Positions 17,311 to 26,709 are shown, counted from the stretch's first letter. The stretch: 64,000 bases of DNA from Rhizobium binae (GCF_017357225.1 NZ_CP071607.1:248001-312000), one strand, 5' to 3'. A program made the numbers and translations. The notes: a model not told the origin generated them from the letters alone.

Positions 17311-18105
17311 ATGAGCGCAGCTGAAATCGACGGTTTTGCCGACCGTATCAGGAAGCACCAGGGCGGTATGATCTCGGCCTGGGTCGGCATCCCCGACGCT
17401 ATGCTCGTCAACCATCTGGCGCAGGAAGCTTTCGATGCCGTCGTGCTGGATATGCAGCATGGTATGTGGGACATGCAGTCGGCGGCTAATGCCGTTGCCC
17501 AGGCGCGTCTTGCCGGTAAGCCGGCCATCGCGCGCATTCCGGTCGGCGATTTCGCCTCCGCTTCGCGGCTGCTCGATGCCGGGGCCTCCGGCATCATTGC
17601 GCCGATGATCAATTCGGCCGAGGATGCGCGAGCCCTCGTCCGGACGACGAAATATCCGCCGCTCGGCGAGCGCAGCTGGGGACCGTCCCTGGCGCTGAAC
17701 CATAGCGGCCTGTCGGCCGATGCCTATCTGAAGACTGCCAACGACCTCACAGTCGCCATCGCCATGGTCGAGACCCGCGCGGCGCTCGATGCGATTGACG
17801 GCATTCTTGGCGTCACCGGCATCGATGGCATTTTCGTCGGCCCCGCCGACCTTTCGATTGCGCTGTCGAACGGCGACCAGGTGGCGCCGAATGCGGCCGA
17901 GATCGACAGCGCCATGCAGCACGCGGTTGCGCGTTGCCGCGCTCACGGCAAATTCGCCTGCGCCTATGCCGGCGATGGCGAGCGGGCCGGCGAACTGCTG
18001 AAGTTCGGCTTTGATCTGGTCATCGCCGGCGCCGAGACCCTACAGCTACGCGCCGGCGCCCGCCGCGCCATCAATGCCGCCCGCAGGATCGCTTCGGGCA
18101 GCTGA
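17311..18105 (+). CDS. HpcH/HpaI-family aldolase/citrate lyase-like protein
   Basis: The 264-residue TIM-barrel class II aldolase has the family's VVLDMQHG (Asp-x-x-His), ARIPVGD, GASGIIAPMINSAEDA, VAIAMVETRAALD (metal-ligand Glu) and GIDGIFVGPADLSIALS. It probably cleaves or forms 2-keto-3-deoxy acids to pyruvate plus an aldehyde. The start at 17311 is chosen for TGAGGAGAATGGC; the open frame extends far upstream but without coding character. The gene stops 6 bases from the convergent spermidine-synthase-like gene. Confidence 0.87.
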   Translation: MSAAEIDGFADRIRKHQGGMISAWVGIPDAMLVNHLAQEAFDAVVLDMQHGMWDMQSAANAVAQARLAGKPAIARIPVGDFASASRLLDAGASGIIAPMINSAEDARALVRTTKYPPLGERSWGPSLALNHSGLSADAYLKTANDLTVAIAMVETRAALDAIDGILGVTGIDGIFVGPADLSIALSNGDQVAPNAAEIDSAMQHAVARCRAHGKFACAYAGDGERAGELLKFGFDLVIAGAETLQLRAGARRAINAARRIASGS

Positions 18106-18111
18106 ACTTCG

Positions 18112-18789
18112 TCAGCGAGTCGATTTAACCCCCAGCCAGATGACGTGGCGGGCGCCGCGTTTGCGGCCGGCGCGGCTATTGACGACATCGACGGCAAAGC
18201 CGCTGTCCTTGAGGCGGCGTGTAAAATCGGGATCGGGCCCGGACGACCAGACGGCGAGCACGCCGCCGGGGCGAAGCGCGTCGCGGGCGGCGCGCAGGCC
18301 GGCGAAATCATAGAGCCGGTCGTTGGATTTGCGGGTCAGCCCATCCGGTCCATTGTCGACATCGAGCAGGATCGCATCATAGGCGCTCTTGCCGGCGCGG
18401 ATCTCCTCGCCGACATCGCCCTGATGGATGCCGACGCGGGGATCGTCGAGGCAGCCCTTGAACACCTCGGCCATCGGCCCGCGCGCCCAGGCGACGACGG
18501 CCGGCACCAGTTCCGCGACGGTGACGTCGGCATCATCGGGAAGGACGGCGAGAGCGGCGCGCAGGGTAAAACCCATGCCGAGCCCACCGATCAGCATCCT
18601 AGGCTTCGGATGCGTCTTGATCCGCTCCCAGGAAAGCGTGGCGAGAGCTTCTTCCGAGCCGCTGAGGCGGCTGTTCATCAGTTCGTTGGCGCCGAGCATG
18701 ATCGAGAACTCGCTGCCGCGCTGCTTGAGGCGCAACTCGCCGCCTTCGCCGGGAATGGTCGCGGAATCGAGCTGAATCCAGGGCAGCAT
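18112..18789 (-). CDS. Spermidine synthase-like (SpeE-fold) methyltransferase-type protein
   Basis: The 225-residue protein has the SpeE-type Rossmann core: RMLIGGLGMGFTLRAAL, VTVAELVPAVVAWARG (an acidic end of strand 2, as in polyamine synthases), GDVGEEI, and YDAILLDVDNGPDGLTR with the DVDNGP loop. It lacks the full N-terminal beta-sheet domain of true spermidine synthases, so aminopropyltransferase activity is uncertain. GAGGCG lies before the ATG. Confidence 0.75.
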   Translation of the reverse strand: MLPWIQLDSATIPGEGGELRLKQRGSEFSIMLGANELMNSRLSGSEEALATLSWERIKTHPKPRMLIGGLGMGFTLRAALAVLPDDADVTVAELVPAVVAWARGPMAEVFKGCLDDPRVGIHQGDVGEEIRAGKSAYDAILLDVDNGPDGLTRKSNDRLYDFAGLRAARDALRPGGVLAVWSSGPDPDFTRRLKDSGFAVDVVNSRAGRKRGARHVIWLGVKSTR

Positions 18790-18856
18790 GATGATCGCCT
18801 CACATGAAAGAGCCGTCCCCTAACACAGGCAGAGGAGCGAAACCAGCAAACCGGCG

Positions 18857-19756
18857 TCAGACCATCCGCATGAAGTGCTCCGGCTCCGCTTCGACGACAT
18901 CGTCCCGCGGCGCGGCCGAACGGCGGCGGATATCGTCGACCTCGTCGGGCCTCAGCCGCGCCTTCGGATCCTCGAAACGGACGTCGGGGTCCGGCACGGC
19001 CGAGAGCAGCAACCTGGTATAGGGATGCAGCGGATTGTCGATCACCCGGGCGGTGCTGCCCCATTCGACGATCTGGCCCGCATACATCACAGCGATGTCT
19101 TCGGCGACATACCGGGCGGTGGCGATATCATGGGTGATGTAGAGCAGGCCGAGATTCATCTCCTGCTTCATCTCGTTCAACAGGTTGAGCACGCCGAGGC
19201 GCACCGAAACGTCGAGCATCGAGGTCGGCTCGTCGGCGACGATCACCTCCGGTTTGACGGCAAGGGCGCGGGCGATGTTGACGCGCTGGCGCTGGCCGCC
19301 GGAGAGCTCATGCGGATATTTCGGCGCGACGAGATCGGGATCGAGCCTGACGCGCTGCATCAGTTCGCGGATGGTGACGTCGATCTCCGCCCCCTTGATG
19401 TCCGGGCGATGCAGTTTCAGCGGCCGCCGGAGGTGGTGCGCGATGGTATGGGCGGGGTTCAGCGAGGCGAAGGGATCCTGGAAGATCATCTGCACCGAGC
19501 GGCGGTAGCGGGCGATTTCAGCGGAATTCGCCGTCTCGACCGGCCGGCCCTTGTAGAGGATGCGGCCCGATGTCGGCCGATATTCGCGCATCGCCATGCG
19601 GGCGCAGGTGGTCTTGCCGCTGCCGGATTCGCCGACCAGCGCCAGCGCCCGGCCTGCGCGCAGCGAAAAGGAGATCGAGCGGGCAGCATGAACCGCAGAG
19701 GCGCCGTGGCCGAACGTCTTCGTCACTGCGTCGAGCGCAAGGATAGTATCTGTCAC
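18857..19756 (-). CDS. Oligopeptide/oligosaccharide ABC transporter ATP-binding protein (DppF/OppF-like)
   Basis: The 299-residue ATPase has Walker A GESGSGKTT, signature LSGGQRQR, Walker B EVIVADEPTSMLD and H-loop ITHD, with the C-terminal OppF-type extension HPYTRLLLSAVPDP. It is the last gene of a minus-strand operon; its GTG start overlaps the upstream ATPase stop by 4 bases. Together with the DppD-like partner it forms the nucleotide-binding heterodimer of the importer encoded upstream. Confidence 0.9.
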   Translation of the reverse strand: MTDTILALDAVTKTFGHGASAVHAARSISFSLRAGRALALVGESGSGKTTCARMAMREYRPTSGRILYKGRPVETANSAEIARYRRSVQMIFQDPFASLNPAHTIAHHLRRPLKLHRPDIKGAEIDVTIRELMQRVRLDPDLVAPKYPHELSGGQRQRVNIARALAVKPEVIVADEPTSMLDVSVRLGVLNLLNEMKQEMNLGLLYITHDIATARYVAEDIAVMYAGQIVEWGSTARVIDNPLHPYTRLLLSAVPDPDVRFEDPKARLRPDEVDDIRRRSAAPRDDVVEAEPEHFMRMV

Positions 19757-20556
19757 AGCAGCACGCCTCCATGCAGCGAGGGGAAGGAGCCCCAGAGCTT
19801 CTTCGTGTAGTCGTGCTCAGGCGTCCTGTAGATCGCCTCGGCGGTGTTCTGCTCCACCAGCCTGCCGGCCAGCATGATGCCGATGCGGTCGCAGAATTGC
19901 ACCATCAGCCCCAGATCATGGGTGATGAAGAGGACGGAGAAGCCGAAGCGGCGGCGCAGTTCATTGATGCGCTGCAGGATCTCGCGCTGAACGACGACGT
20001 CGAGTGCCGTCGTCGGTTCGTCCATGATGACGAGCTTCGGGTCGAGCGCCATGCAGATGGCGATGACGATGCGCTGGCGCATGCCGCCGGAAAACTGATG
20101 CGGATAGTCGCGCATGCGATCCGGCGCGATGTCGACCAGCGTCAGCATCTCGGCGGTGCGCTCGCGGGCTTGCGCGCGGCTCATGTTCTTGTGGGTACGT
20201 AATACATCGTAGAACTGCGCCTCGATGCGCAGTACCGGGTTCAGCGAATTCATGGCACTCTGGAAGACCATGGCGACCTCGCGCCAGCGGAAGGCGGCGA
20301 GCGCTTGCCGGTCGAGGCCAAGCACGTCGCGGCCGTCGAGCAGGATGCGGCTCTCCTTGCGGATCAGCGCCGGCGGTCTGTGCAGACGGCTGACGGCGAA
20401 GGCGATGGTGCTCTTGCCGCAGCCGGATTCGCCGGCAAGGCCGAAGACCTCGCCGGGCGCGACATCGAAGCTGACATCGTCGACGGCGCGGAAATCCTTC
20501 TCCTCGCCGATATAGTCGATCGAAAGGTTTCTCACCGAAAGCAGCGGCTGCGTCAC
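19753..20556 (-). CDS. ABC transporter ATP-binding protein (DppD/OppD-like)
   Basis: The 267-residue protein has Walker A GESGCGKST, signature FSGGMRQR, Walker B KLVIMDEPTTALD, and H-loop ITHDLG. The start is GTG with GGGGAGGGCC upstream and overlaps the permease stop by 4 bases, so translation is probably coupled. It lacks the long C-terminal extension usual in OppD proteins, ending shortly after EHDYTKKLWGSFPS. Confidence 0.9.
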   Translation of the reverse strand: MTQPLLSVRNLSIDYIGEEKDFRAVDDVSFDVAPGEVFGLAGESGCGKSTIAFAVSRLHRPPALIRKESRILLDGRDVLGLDRQALAAFRWREVAMVFQSAMNSLNPVLRIEAQFYDVLRTHKNMSRAQARERTAEMLTLVDIAPDRMRDYPHQFSGGMRQRIVIAICMALDPKLVIMDEPTTALDVVVQREILQRINELRRRFGFSVLFITHDLGLMVQFCDRIGIMLAGRLVEQNTAEAIYRTPEHDYTKKLWGSFPSLHGGVLL

Positions 20557-21431
20557 AGGCGGCCCTCCCCGGAACGGACGAGCAGGGACCAGCGCTTCAG
20601 ATGATTGCCGGTGCGCAACCGCGGATTGGCGATCTCATCGACGGCGAAATTCAGGAGCGACATGCCGATGCCGAGGAAAGCGAGCGCAAAGCAGGGGGTG
20701 AGAATATCCCACCAGGCGCCGACCGAAAGCGCCGAGGCCTTCTGCGCATTGTAGAGCATGGTGCCCCAGGAGATCGCGCGGGGATCCCCGAGGCCGAGGA
20801 ATTCCAGCGTTGCCTCGGTAATGATCGCGAAGATGACGCTACCGATGAAATTGATGCCGACGATGGATATCACGTTGGGGAAGATCTCGAATGTCATGAT
20901 CCGCCATTGCGGCTCGCCCATCATCTCGGCCGATTTGACGAAGTCCTTGTGCTTGACCGAGAGCGTCTCGGCGCGGGTGACGCGGGCGCCCCAGGCCCAG
21001 GAGGTGGCGCCGAGGATCAGCGCGATGACCAGCGGGCTCGCCTGGCCGATGAAGGCGGCGAGCACCAGCAGCAGCGGCAGGTTGGGAACGACGAGCACCA
21101 TGTTGGTGAAGAAGCTGATGACCTCGTCGGTCTTGCCGCCGCGATAGCCGGCGATGATGCCGAGCGCCGTGCCGGCGAGCGTGATCAGCAGGCCGGCGCC
21201 GAAGCCGACGGCGAGCGAGGTGCGGGCGCCATAGATCAGCCGGGCGAAGACGTCCTGGCCGATGCGGGTGGTGCCGAGAATATGGTCGAAGGAGGGCGGC
21301 TGATGCGGCCGGCCGGTGCGGGCGGCGGGGTCGTATAGCGTCAACAGCGGTGCTGCGACCGCGACGATGACGATGAAGGCGATGATGACCAGGCCGGCGA
21401 GCGCCTTGCGATTCCGAAGCAGGCTCTTCAT
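20553..21431 (-). CDS. ABC transporter permease (DppC/OppC-like)
   Basis: The 292-residue inner-membrane permease has an N-terminal helix (LAGLVIIAFIVIVAVAAPLL), further hydrophobic segments, and the EAA loop region RAETLSVKHKDFVKSAEMMG that contacts the ATPase. GGGAGCGTGAA precedes the ATG, which lies one base after the preceding permease stop. Confidence 0.9.
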   Translation of the reverse strand: MKSLLRNRKALAGLVIIAFIVIVAVAAPLLTLYDPAARTGRPHQPPSFDHILGTTRIGQDVFARLIYGARTSLAVGFGAGLLITLAGTALGIIAGYRGGKTDEVISFFTNMVLVVPNLPLLLVLAAFIGQASPLVIALILGATSWAWGARVTRAETLSVKHKDFVKSAEMMGEPQWRIMTFEIFPNVISIVGINFIGSVIFAIITEATLEFLGLGDPRAISWGTMLYNAQKASALSVGAWWDILTPCFALAFLGIGMSLLNFAVDEIANPRLRTGNHLKRWSLLVRSGEGRL

Positions 21432-21432
21432 T

Positions 21433-22410
21433 TCACGCTCCCTTCAGCCGCGGGTCAAGCAGGACATAGCTGACATCCACGATGAAATTGGCGACCAGCA
21501 TGGTCGCGGTCATGATGAGCAACTGGCCTTGGATGACGGGATAATCGCGGGCGAGGATCGCCTGATAGAGGATGTTGCCGAGGCCGGGATAATTATAGAC
21601 GACCTCGGTCACCAGCGAGCCGCCGAGGATGGTGCCGATGGCGATGGCAAGGCTGGAGACGGTCGGCAGCAGGGCGTTGCGCGCCGCATACCAGAGCATC
21701 ACATGCCTGTCGGACAGGCCCTTGGCGCGGGCCATGACGATATAGTCCTCGCCGAGCAGGTTGATCATGTTGTTGCGCATGGTGACGGTAAAGCCGCCGA
21801 TCAGCACGGTGCAGAGCGTGACCATCGGCAGGATACCGTGATAGGCGACGCTGCCGAGATATTGCAGGCTGAAGGCCGGATCGAGCGATGGATCGGCGGC
21901 ATAGCCGTTCGGGAACCAGCCGAGCGTGAAGCCGAAGATGAAGAGCACGATCAGCGAGGTGACGACGGCGGGCACCGAGGTGGCGAAGATCGCGCCGACG
22001 GAAACGACGACATCGAACCTGCTGCCGCGGCGCCAGGCCGCAAGGATGCCGAGGAAGGTGCCGAGCGCGAAGCTGACGATCGTCGCCGTTCCCATCAGGG
22101 CGACGGTCCAGACGAGGGCATGGCCGAGCACCGAGGTGACCGGCAGCGGGAAATATTTGATCGAGCGGCCGAGATCGCCGGTGAAGATGCTGCCCAGATA
22201 GGTGAGATATTGCTGCCAGAGCGGCCCGTCGACGAAACCGAAGGTCAGCTTCAGCGCCTGCAGGCTTTCCGGCGGCAATTCGGTGCCGGCGCTCGAAAAC
22301 ATGATCTGCACGGGATCGCCCGGCATCAGACGCGGCAGGAAGAAATTGATCGTCGCTGCTGCGATGAAGGCTGCCATGTAGAAGACGAGGCGGCGAAACA
22401 GGAAAGCCAT
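21433..22410 (-). CDS. ABC transporter permease (DppB/OppB-like)
   Basis: The 325-residue permease begins MAFLFRRLVFYMAAFIAAAT. It has the OppB N-terminal feature FFLPRLMPGDPVQIMF, about six membrane segments, and the EAA loop NLLGEDYIVMARAKGLSD. It pairs with the DppC-like protein to form the channel. It sits 56 bases downstream of the binding-protein gene. Confidence 0.9.
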   Translation of the reverse strand: MAFLFRRLVFYMAAFIAAATINFFLPRLMPGDPVQIMFSSAGTELPPESLQALKLTFGFVDGPLWQQYLTYLGSIFTGDLGRSIKYFPLPVTSVLGHALVWTVALMGTATIVSFALGTFLGILAAWRRGSRFDVVVSVGAIFATSVPAVVTSLIVLFIFGFTLGWFPNGYAADPSLDPAFSLQYLGSVAYHGILPMVTLCTVLIGGFTVTMRNNMINLLGEDYIVMARAKGLSDRHVMLWYAARNALLPTVSSLAIAIGTILGGSLVTEVVYNYPGLGNILYQAILARDYPVIQGQLLIMTATMLVANFIVDVSYVLLDPRLKGA

Positions 22411-22466
22411 GTGGACTCCGTCGTGACGGGAGCGGCGCTGAAGGCGCCGCTCCCGAGATCAATGCC

Positions 22467-24113
22467 TCACTTGACTGGCTCTAGGGCGAGCAGGTTCAAG
22501 AGGCGTGCCGGATTGGTGCGCGAGATCGACGGATTGACGAAGGGATTTTCCTTGGTCGACCAGCCGGTGAAGCGCTTGGTGTTGTACTGATACCAGTTCG
22601 GATTGTTGAACACCGGAATGACGGGCATGTTTTCGGCGACGATACGTTGCGCCTTGTTCATCGCGTCCTTCTGTTTGGCGAGGTCGGCGGTCTGGGTGAA
22701 CGCGGTGACGAGCTTTTCGACCTCAGGATTGAACCAGCGTTGCGCGGTGAAGCGGGTCTTGCCCTTGTCCGAGGCGCTGAAGGCGCGCTTGTAGGGATAG
22801 TAGGGCGAGGCCGATGCCGGCAGGCTGTTGATCGCCGCATCGAAGGTGCCGTTGATGAGGTTGCCGGTCCAGACGGCTTCCTCTGGCGTTTCGATCTTGG
22901 CGTCGATGCCGACCGCCTGCATGCCTTCGACGGCGATGTTGACGGTGTCGATCCAGTCCGTCCAGGCGCTCGGGACGATGATCGAGAAGGCGATCTTGCT
23001 GCCGTCGGGATTGTCGCGGAAGCCGTCGCCGTCCTTGTCCTTATAGCCGGCCTCGTCGAGTAGCGCCTTGGCGGCATCGGCGTCGTAGGTGGCGAATTTG
23101 CCGAAGTCGGCCTTGACCGACGGGTCCGCCCAGCTCTTGTAAAGCTCGCCCATCAGGCCGGGGTCTTCGTTCAGCGTCGGATAGCCGTAGCCGGCGACGT
23201 CGATCATTGTCTTGCGGTCGAGCGCCATCGAGACGGCGCGGCGGAATTTGAGGTCGTTGAAAGCCTTCCTGTTGTTCTCGTTTGCCGTTTCCAGGTTGAA
23301 CAGGAAGGCGACCATGCTGCTCGGCGAATACCAATAGTGGAAATGCGCCGGGTCCTTGGAGACATAGACATTGTCGATATCGGGAATGAAGGAGACGCCC
23401 CAGTCGAGCGTGCCGTCGGCCGTTGCCGTCAGCATCTGATTGTTGTCGGCAAGCTGCGGGAAGCGAATGCAATCGACCTTCAGATGCGCATTGTCCCAAT
23501 AGTTCGGGTTGCGGCACTGGTCGTAGGTCTGGCCGGTGAAACGCGGGACCTCGGTCAGCGGTCCGCTGCCGACCGGGTTTTCGTTGGCGAAGGTGACGGG
23601 ATCGGCGACATCCTTCCAGACATGTTCGGGAACGATCGGCAGCTGGGAGATCTGCTCGGCGGCGAGCGAGCTCGGATTGGCGAGCGTGAAGCGCACCGTC
23701 TGGGCATCGACGGCTTTGACATCGGTGACGAAGCTCCAGATGCTGACGAAATCGAGCGCCGGGAATTTCTTCAGGTAGGCATAGGTAAAGGTGACGTCGG
23801 CTGAGGTCAGCGGCTTGCCATCCGACCATTTCAGGTCGGGGCGCAGCTTGAAATCGATGCTCTTCAGGTCGTCGGAAAGCTTGAAGCTTTCGGCCAGGCG
23901 ATAGACCGGCTTGTTGCTGTCGAAACGATTGAAGATGACCAGCGGCTCATAGATGAAATCGAGCGTCGACTGGCGCGCCGAGGTCTGGTTGAACGGATTG
24001 AAGTTGCGCACCCAGGTCGTCGCCGGTTCGATATTGGCCGTCAGGATCGTCTGCGCCATGGCAGAACCGGAAAGCAGTGTCAGGGCAGCGGCTGCTAGAA
24101 GATATTTTTTCAT
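22467..24113 (-). CDS. ABC transporter substrate-binding protein, family 5 (oligosaccharide/peptide type)
   Basis: The 548-residue periplasmic protein has a Sec signal peptide (MKKYLLAAAALTLLSGSAMA, cleavage after AMA). Family 5 blocks include LRPDLKWSDGKPLTSADVTF and the late PVFNNPNWYQYNTKRFTGWS. The C-terminal wording resembles the cellobiose/chitobiose-binding members of the family more than classic DppA. Together with the GH3 gene upstream this suggests an oligosaccharide or muropeptide ligand, which is inference. GGGGAATAAAAC precedes the ATG. Confidence 0.87.
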   Translation of the reverse strand: MKKYLLAAAALTLLSGSAMAQTILTANIEPATTWVRNFNPFNQTSARQSTLDFIYEPLVIFNRFDSNKPVYRLAESFKLSDDLKSIDFKLRPDLKWSDGKPLTSADVTFTYAYLKKFPALDFVSIWSFVTDVKAVDAQTVRFTLANPSSLAAEQISQLPIVPEHVWKDVADPVTFANENPVGSGPLTEVPRFTGQTYDQCRNPNYWDNAHLKVDCIRFPQLADNNQMLTATADGTLDWGVSFIPDIDNVYVSKDPAHFHYWYSPSSMVAFLFNLETANENNRKAFNDLKFRRAVSMALDRKTMIDVAGYGYPTLNEDPGLMGELYKSWADPSVKADFGKFATYDADAAKALLDEAGYKDKDGDGFRDNPDGSKIAFSIIVPSAWTDWIDTVNIAVEGMQAVGIDAKIETPEEAVWTGNLINGTFDAAINSLPASASPYYPYKRAFSASDKGKTRFTAQRWFNPEVEKLVTAFTQTADLAKQKDAMNKAQRIVAENMPVIPVFNNPNWYQYNTKRFTGWSTKENPFVNPSISRTNPARLLNLLALEPVK

Positions 24114-24157
24114 GTTTTATTCCCCTTTTTCTTATGCGGTGAGAGATGGCGCGCCGG

Positions 24158-25180
24158 TCAGGAGACCGAGGCGTTGGCAAACATGTCTTCGACTTGGCGG
24201 TGGGCGGCGCGGAAGTTGACCTTGAGATTGCCGAGGCGGGCCTGGCCGGCGGCGATGCGCTTGAGCGCGGCGTCCGTCAGTGGCCGGGCGGCTTTGGCGG
24301 CGGCTTCGCTTTCCCTGAGATCGCCATGGCTGTGGAGCGCGATGTCGAAGCCGGCATCGAGCACCTGTTCGACTCGCTCCGGCAGGGTGCCGGAAAGCGA
24401 TTCCATGAAGATGCAGTCGGAGATCAGCACGCCGTCATAGCCGAGATCGTTGCGGATGAGGTCGTGCATGACAGGCGAGACGGAGGCCGGTAGCTCCGCG
24501 TCGAAGGCCGGGTAGACGACGTGGGCGACCATGGCCCAGGGCGTATCCTTCAGCGCGACGAAGGGTTTGAAATCGGTGGCGGTGAGCGTTTCGCGACTGG
24601 CGTCGACGACCGGCCGCTCCTTGTGGGAATCGAGCGCCGCCCGGCCATGCCCGGGAATATGCTTCATCACGGGCATGTTGCCGGTCTCCAGCAGGCCGTC
24701 GACCACCTCGCGGCCGAGGGCAGCGATGACATCGGGATCGGGGCCGAAGGAGCGGGCGCCGATGACCGCGCTCGTCGTCTCGAAGACGAGGTCGAGAACG
24801 GGCGAGCAGCCGCTCGAAAGGCCGAGTTCCGTCATCATCGCGCCCATGGCCTGGGAGGAAAGGCGCAATGCTTTTTTGCCGAGCTCGAAATCACGGCGCG
24901 CCAGTTCGGCAAACTGGCCGAAGCTGCGGAAGAGCGGCCAGGGGCCGGCATCGAGGTGCTGGACGCGGCCGCCCTCCTGATCGGTGAAGACGGGGGCGTC
25001 GTCGCGGCCGACGGCTTGCCGGAAGCGTTCGATCAGCCGCTTCGTCTGCTCCGGCTCGCGCTGATTGCGCCTGCCGACGAAGAGGCCGAGCGGGTTCGTC
25101 TCGCGAAACAGCGCGAATTCGTCGTCCGACAGAACCGGATTGGGAAGGCCGACAAAAAGGGCGAGGGGGGTCGAGGACAA
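24158..25180 (-). CDS. Glycoside hydrolase family 3 protein, NagZ-like beta-N-acetylhexosaminidase
   Basis: The 340-residue single-domain GH3 enzyme has the NagZ-type loop KHIPGHGRAALDSH (family KH-x-PGHG with the catalytic His) and the nucleophile Asp in VLISDCIFMES. There is no signal peptide, so it acts in the cytosol. It probably removes beta-linked N-acetylhexosamine from an imported oligosaccharide or muropeptide. The best start is TTG at 25180, preceded by GGAG; no ATG exists in the conserved N-terminal part. Its place in an importer operon rather than next to cell-wall recycling genes suggests a catabolic role. Confidence 0.82.
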   Translation of the reverse strand: MSSTPLALFVGLPNPVLSDDEFALFRETNPLGLFVGRRNQREPEQTKRLIERFRQAVGRDDAPVFTDQEGGRVQHLDAGPWPLFRSFGQFAELARRDFELGKKALRLSSQAMGAMMTELGLSSGCSPVLDLVFETTSAVIGARSFGPDPDVIAALGREVVDGLLETGNMPVMKHIPGHGRAALDSHKERPVVDASRETLTATDFKPFVALKDTPWAMVAHVVYPAFDAELPASVSPVMHDLIRNDLGYDGVLISDCIFMESLSGTLPERVEQVLDAGFDIALHSHGDLRESEAAAKAARPLTDAALKRIAAGQARLGNLKVNFRAAHRQVEDMFANASVS

Positions 25181-25204
25181 TTCTATAACTCCGGTATCAG
25201 ATGG

Positions 25205-25684
25205 TCATTTCGGCATGCTTCTCAGCATGCGTTCGTAAATGCCCTTGTCGGGGGCCGGGATGATGATGGCGCCTGCGGTCCTGGCGTAAAATTCGACCGG
25301 GCCGGCATCGCCGATAAAGGCATAGGCATGGCCGAGCGTCTTCATCGTCTGAAGGCAGGCGGAAAACAGCGCGAGCCCGATCCCCTTGCCGCGCGCTTGC
25401 GGATCAACGCCGGTCGGGCCGAAGAAGCCGCGCGCCGTCGTGTCATAGCAGGCAAAGCCTTTGAGCATTCCGCCAGCGACGGCGACCAGGCAGGCGACGG
25501 GCTGGCGGGAGAAGGCGACCGAGACCTCGCTTGCCCAGTTCTCGCTGAAGTGTTCGCGAACCCAGTTGACGACGAGATGCAGTTCCGGGGGGAGGGCCGG
25601 GCGGATGGAGGCGCCGACGTGATCGGCTCGGTGTTTCAGCTCGGCGAGCTGCGTGGAGTAAAGGCTCACAACCAGGTCCGGCAC
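25205..25684 (-). CDS. GNAT-family N-acetyltransferase
   Basis: The 159-residue protein has the acetyl-CoA-binding signature VDPQARGKGIGLAL (R-G-K-G-I-G) and a following Tyr in PVEFYARTAGA. The start is GTG at 25684 with GGAGGAG upstream. It is the first gene of the seven-gene operon with the GH3 enzyme and the importer, so it may acetylate an amino sugar or peptide released by that system. Confidence 0.8.
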   Translation of the reverse strand: MPDLVVSLYSTQLAELKHRADHVGASIRPALPPELHLVVNWVREHFSENWASEVSVAFSRQPVACLVAVAGGMLKGFACYDTTARGFFGPTGVDPQARGKGIGLALFSACLQTMKTLGHAYAFIGDAGPVEFYARTAGAIIIPAPDKGIYERMLRSMPK

Positions 25685-25700
25685 CCGACACTCCTCCGAT

Positions 25701-25720
25701 TATTCCGGTTTTGTGGAATA
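25701..25720. promoter_or_regulatory. Perfect inverted repeat upstream of the GNAT-GH3-importer operon
   Basis: TATTCC-N8-GGAATA is a perfect 6-base inverted repeat starting 17 bases upstream of the first start codon. Its spacing suits a dimeric repressor; no regulator gene is adjacent. Confidence 0.45.
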
Positions 25721-25837
25721 TATACCCCTCGTATGTCATAGACTTGCCATCTCGTCGGGCTTTGTCAACAGGGTTTTTCAATCAGCACCAGTGATTCAGC
25801 CGCTTTGGTTGCGTTATCAACGCAGGGTTGCATACGC

Positions 25838-25865
25838 GAAAACGGCCCGGGGAGACCGGGCCGTT
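25838..25865 (-). terminator. Rho-independent terminator of thiMED
   Basis: The arms AACGGCCCGG (25841-25850) and CCGGGCCGTT (25856-25865) form a perfect 10-base-pair stem with loop GGAGA. On the minus strand the stem is followed by TTTT. It lies 29 bases after the thiD stop. Confidence 0.8.
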
Positions 25866-25893
25866 CGATGTAGCTGTTCGTCGAGTTCAGCGC

Positions 25894-26709
25894 TTATGCG
25901 CCGTCTTTCCAGAGTGCATGAAAATGCTGCACCGGCCCGTGGCCTGAGCCGACAGTGAGGTGTCCGGCCGCCGCGACCGCGCCGGCAAGATAGTCCTTGG
26001 CGATGGCGACGGCCTCTGGCGCCGAGGCGCCCTTGGCAAGCTCGGCCGCCAGCGCGCTCGATAACGTGCAGCCGGTGCCGTGCGTATTCTTGGTCGGCAC
26101 GCGCCGGGCTTCGAACCAGTGCAGCCCGTCGACGGCGGCCAACACGTCGGGGCTCTCGTCGCTGTCGAGATGGCCGCCCTTGACCAGTACAGAGGCCGGG
26201 CCGAGGGCGCGCAACTGTTCGGCCTGCGCCGCCATCTCCGTCCGGTTCGTCGCGACCGGCTGATGCAGCAGTGCTGCGGCCTCCGGCAGGTTCGGGGTCA
26301 GTAGCGTGGCAAGCGGCAGCAGCCGGAGGGTCAGCATGTCGACCGCTTCGGGCGCGAGCAGGGCGGCGCCGCCTTTGGCGATCATGACCGGATCGAGGAC
26401 GACGGGAACGCTGCGACCTTTGGCGGTAGAAAGTGCGGCGGCGACGGCTTCGGCGATGGCCGCATTGGCAATCATGCCGATCTTGACGGCATCGACGCGC
26501 ACATCGGCAAAGACGGCATCGATCTGATCGGCGACGAATGGAGGCGGCACCAGATGCACGCCGCTCACCCCTTGGGTGTTCTGCGCCGTCAGCGCCGTCA
26601 GCACCGCCATGCCGTAGACGCCGCGGGCGGAAAAGGCCTTCAGATCGGCCTGGATGCCGGCGCCGCCCGAGGGATCGGAGCCGGCGATGGAGAGGACGTT
26701 GCGGATCAT
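25894..26709 (-). CDS. thiD: Hydroxymethylpyrimidine (phosphate) kinase
   Basis: The 271-residue ribokinase-fold kinase begins with SIAGSDPSGGAGIQADLKAF, the ThiD signature, and has the anion hole NTHGTGCTLSSALAAELA near residue 205. It phosphorylates HMP to HMP-P and HMP-PP for thiamine synthesis. It is the last gene of thiMED; its ATG overlaps the thiE stop. Confidence 0.95.
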   Translation of the reverse strand: MIRNVLSIAGSDPSGGAGIQADLKAFSARGVYGMAVLTALTAQNTQGVSGVHLVPPPFVADQIDAVFADVRVDAVKIGMIANAAIAEAVAAALSTAKGRSVPVVLDPVMIAKGGAALLAPEAVDMLTLRLLPLATLLTPNLPEAAALLHQPVATNRTEMAAQAEQLRALGPASVLVKGGHLDSDESPDVLAAVDGLHWFEARRVPTKNTHGTGCTLSSALAAELAKGASAPEAVAIAKDYLAGAVAAAGHLTVGSGHGPVQHFHALWKDGA

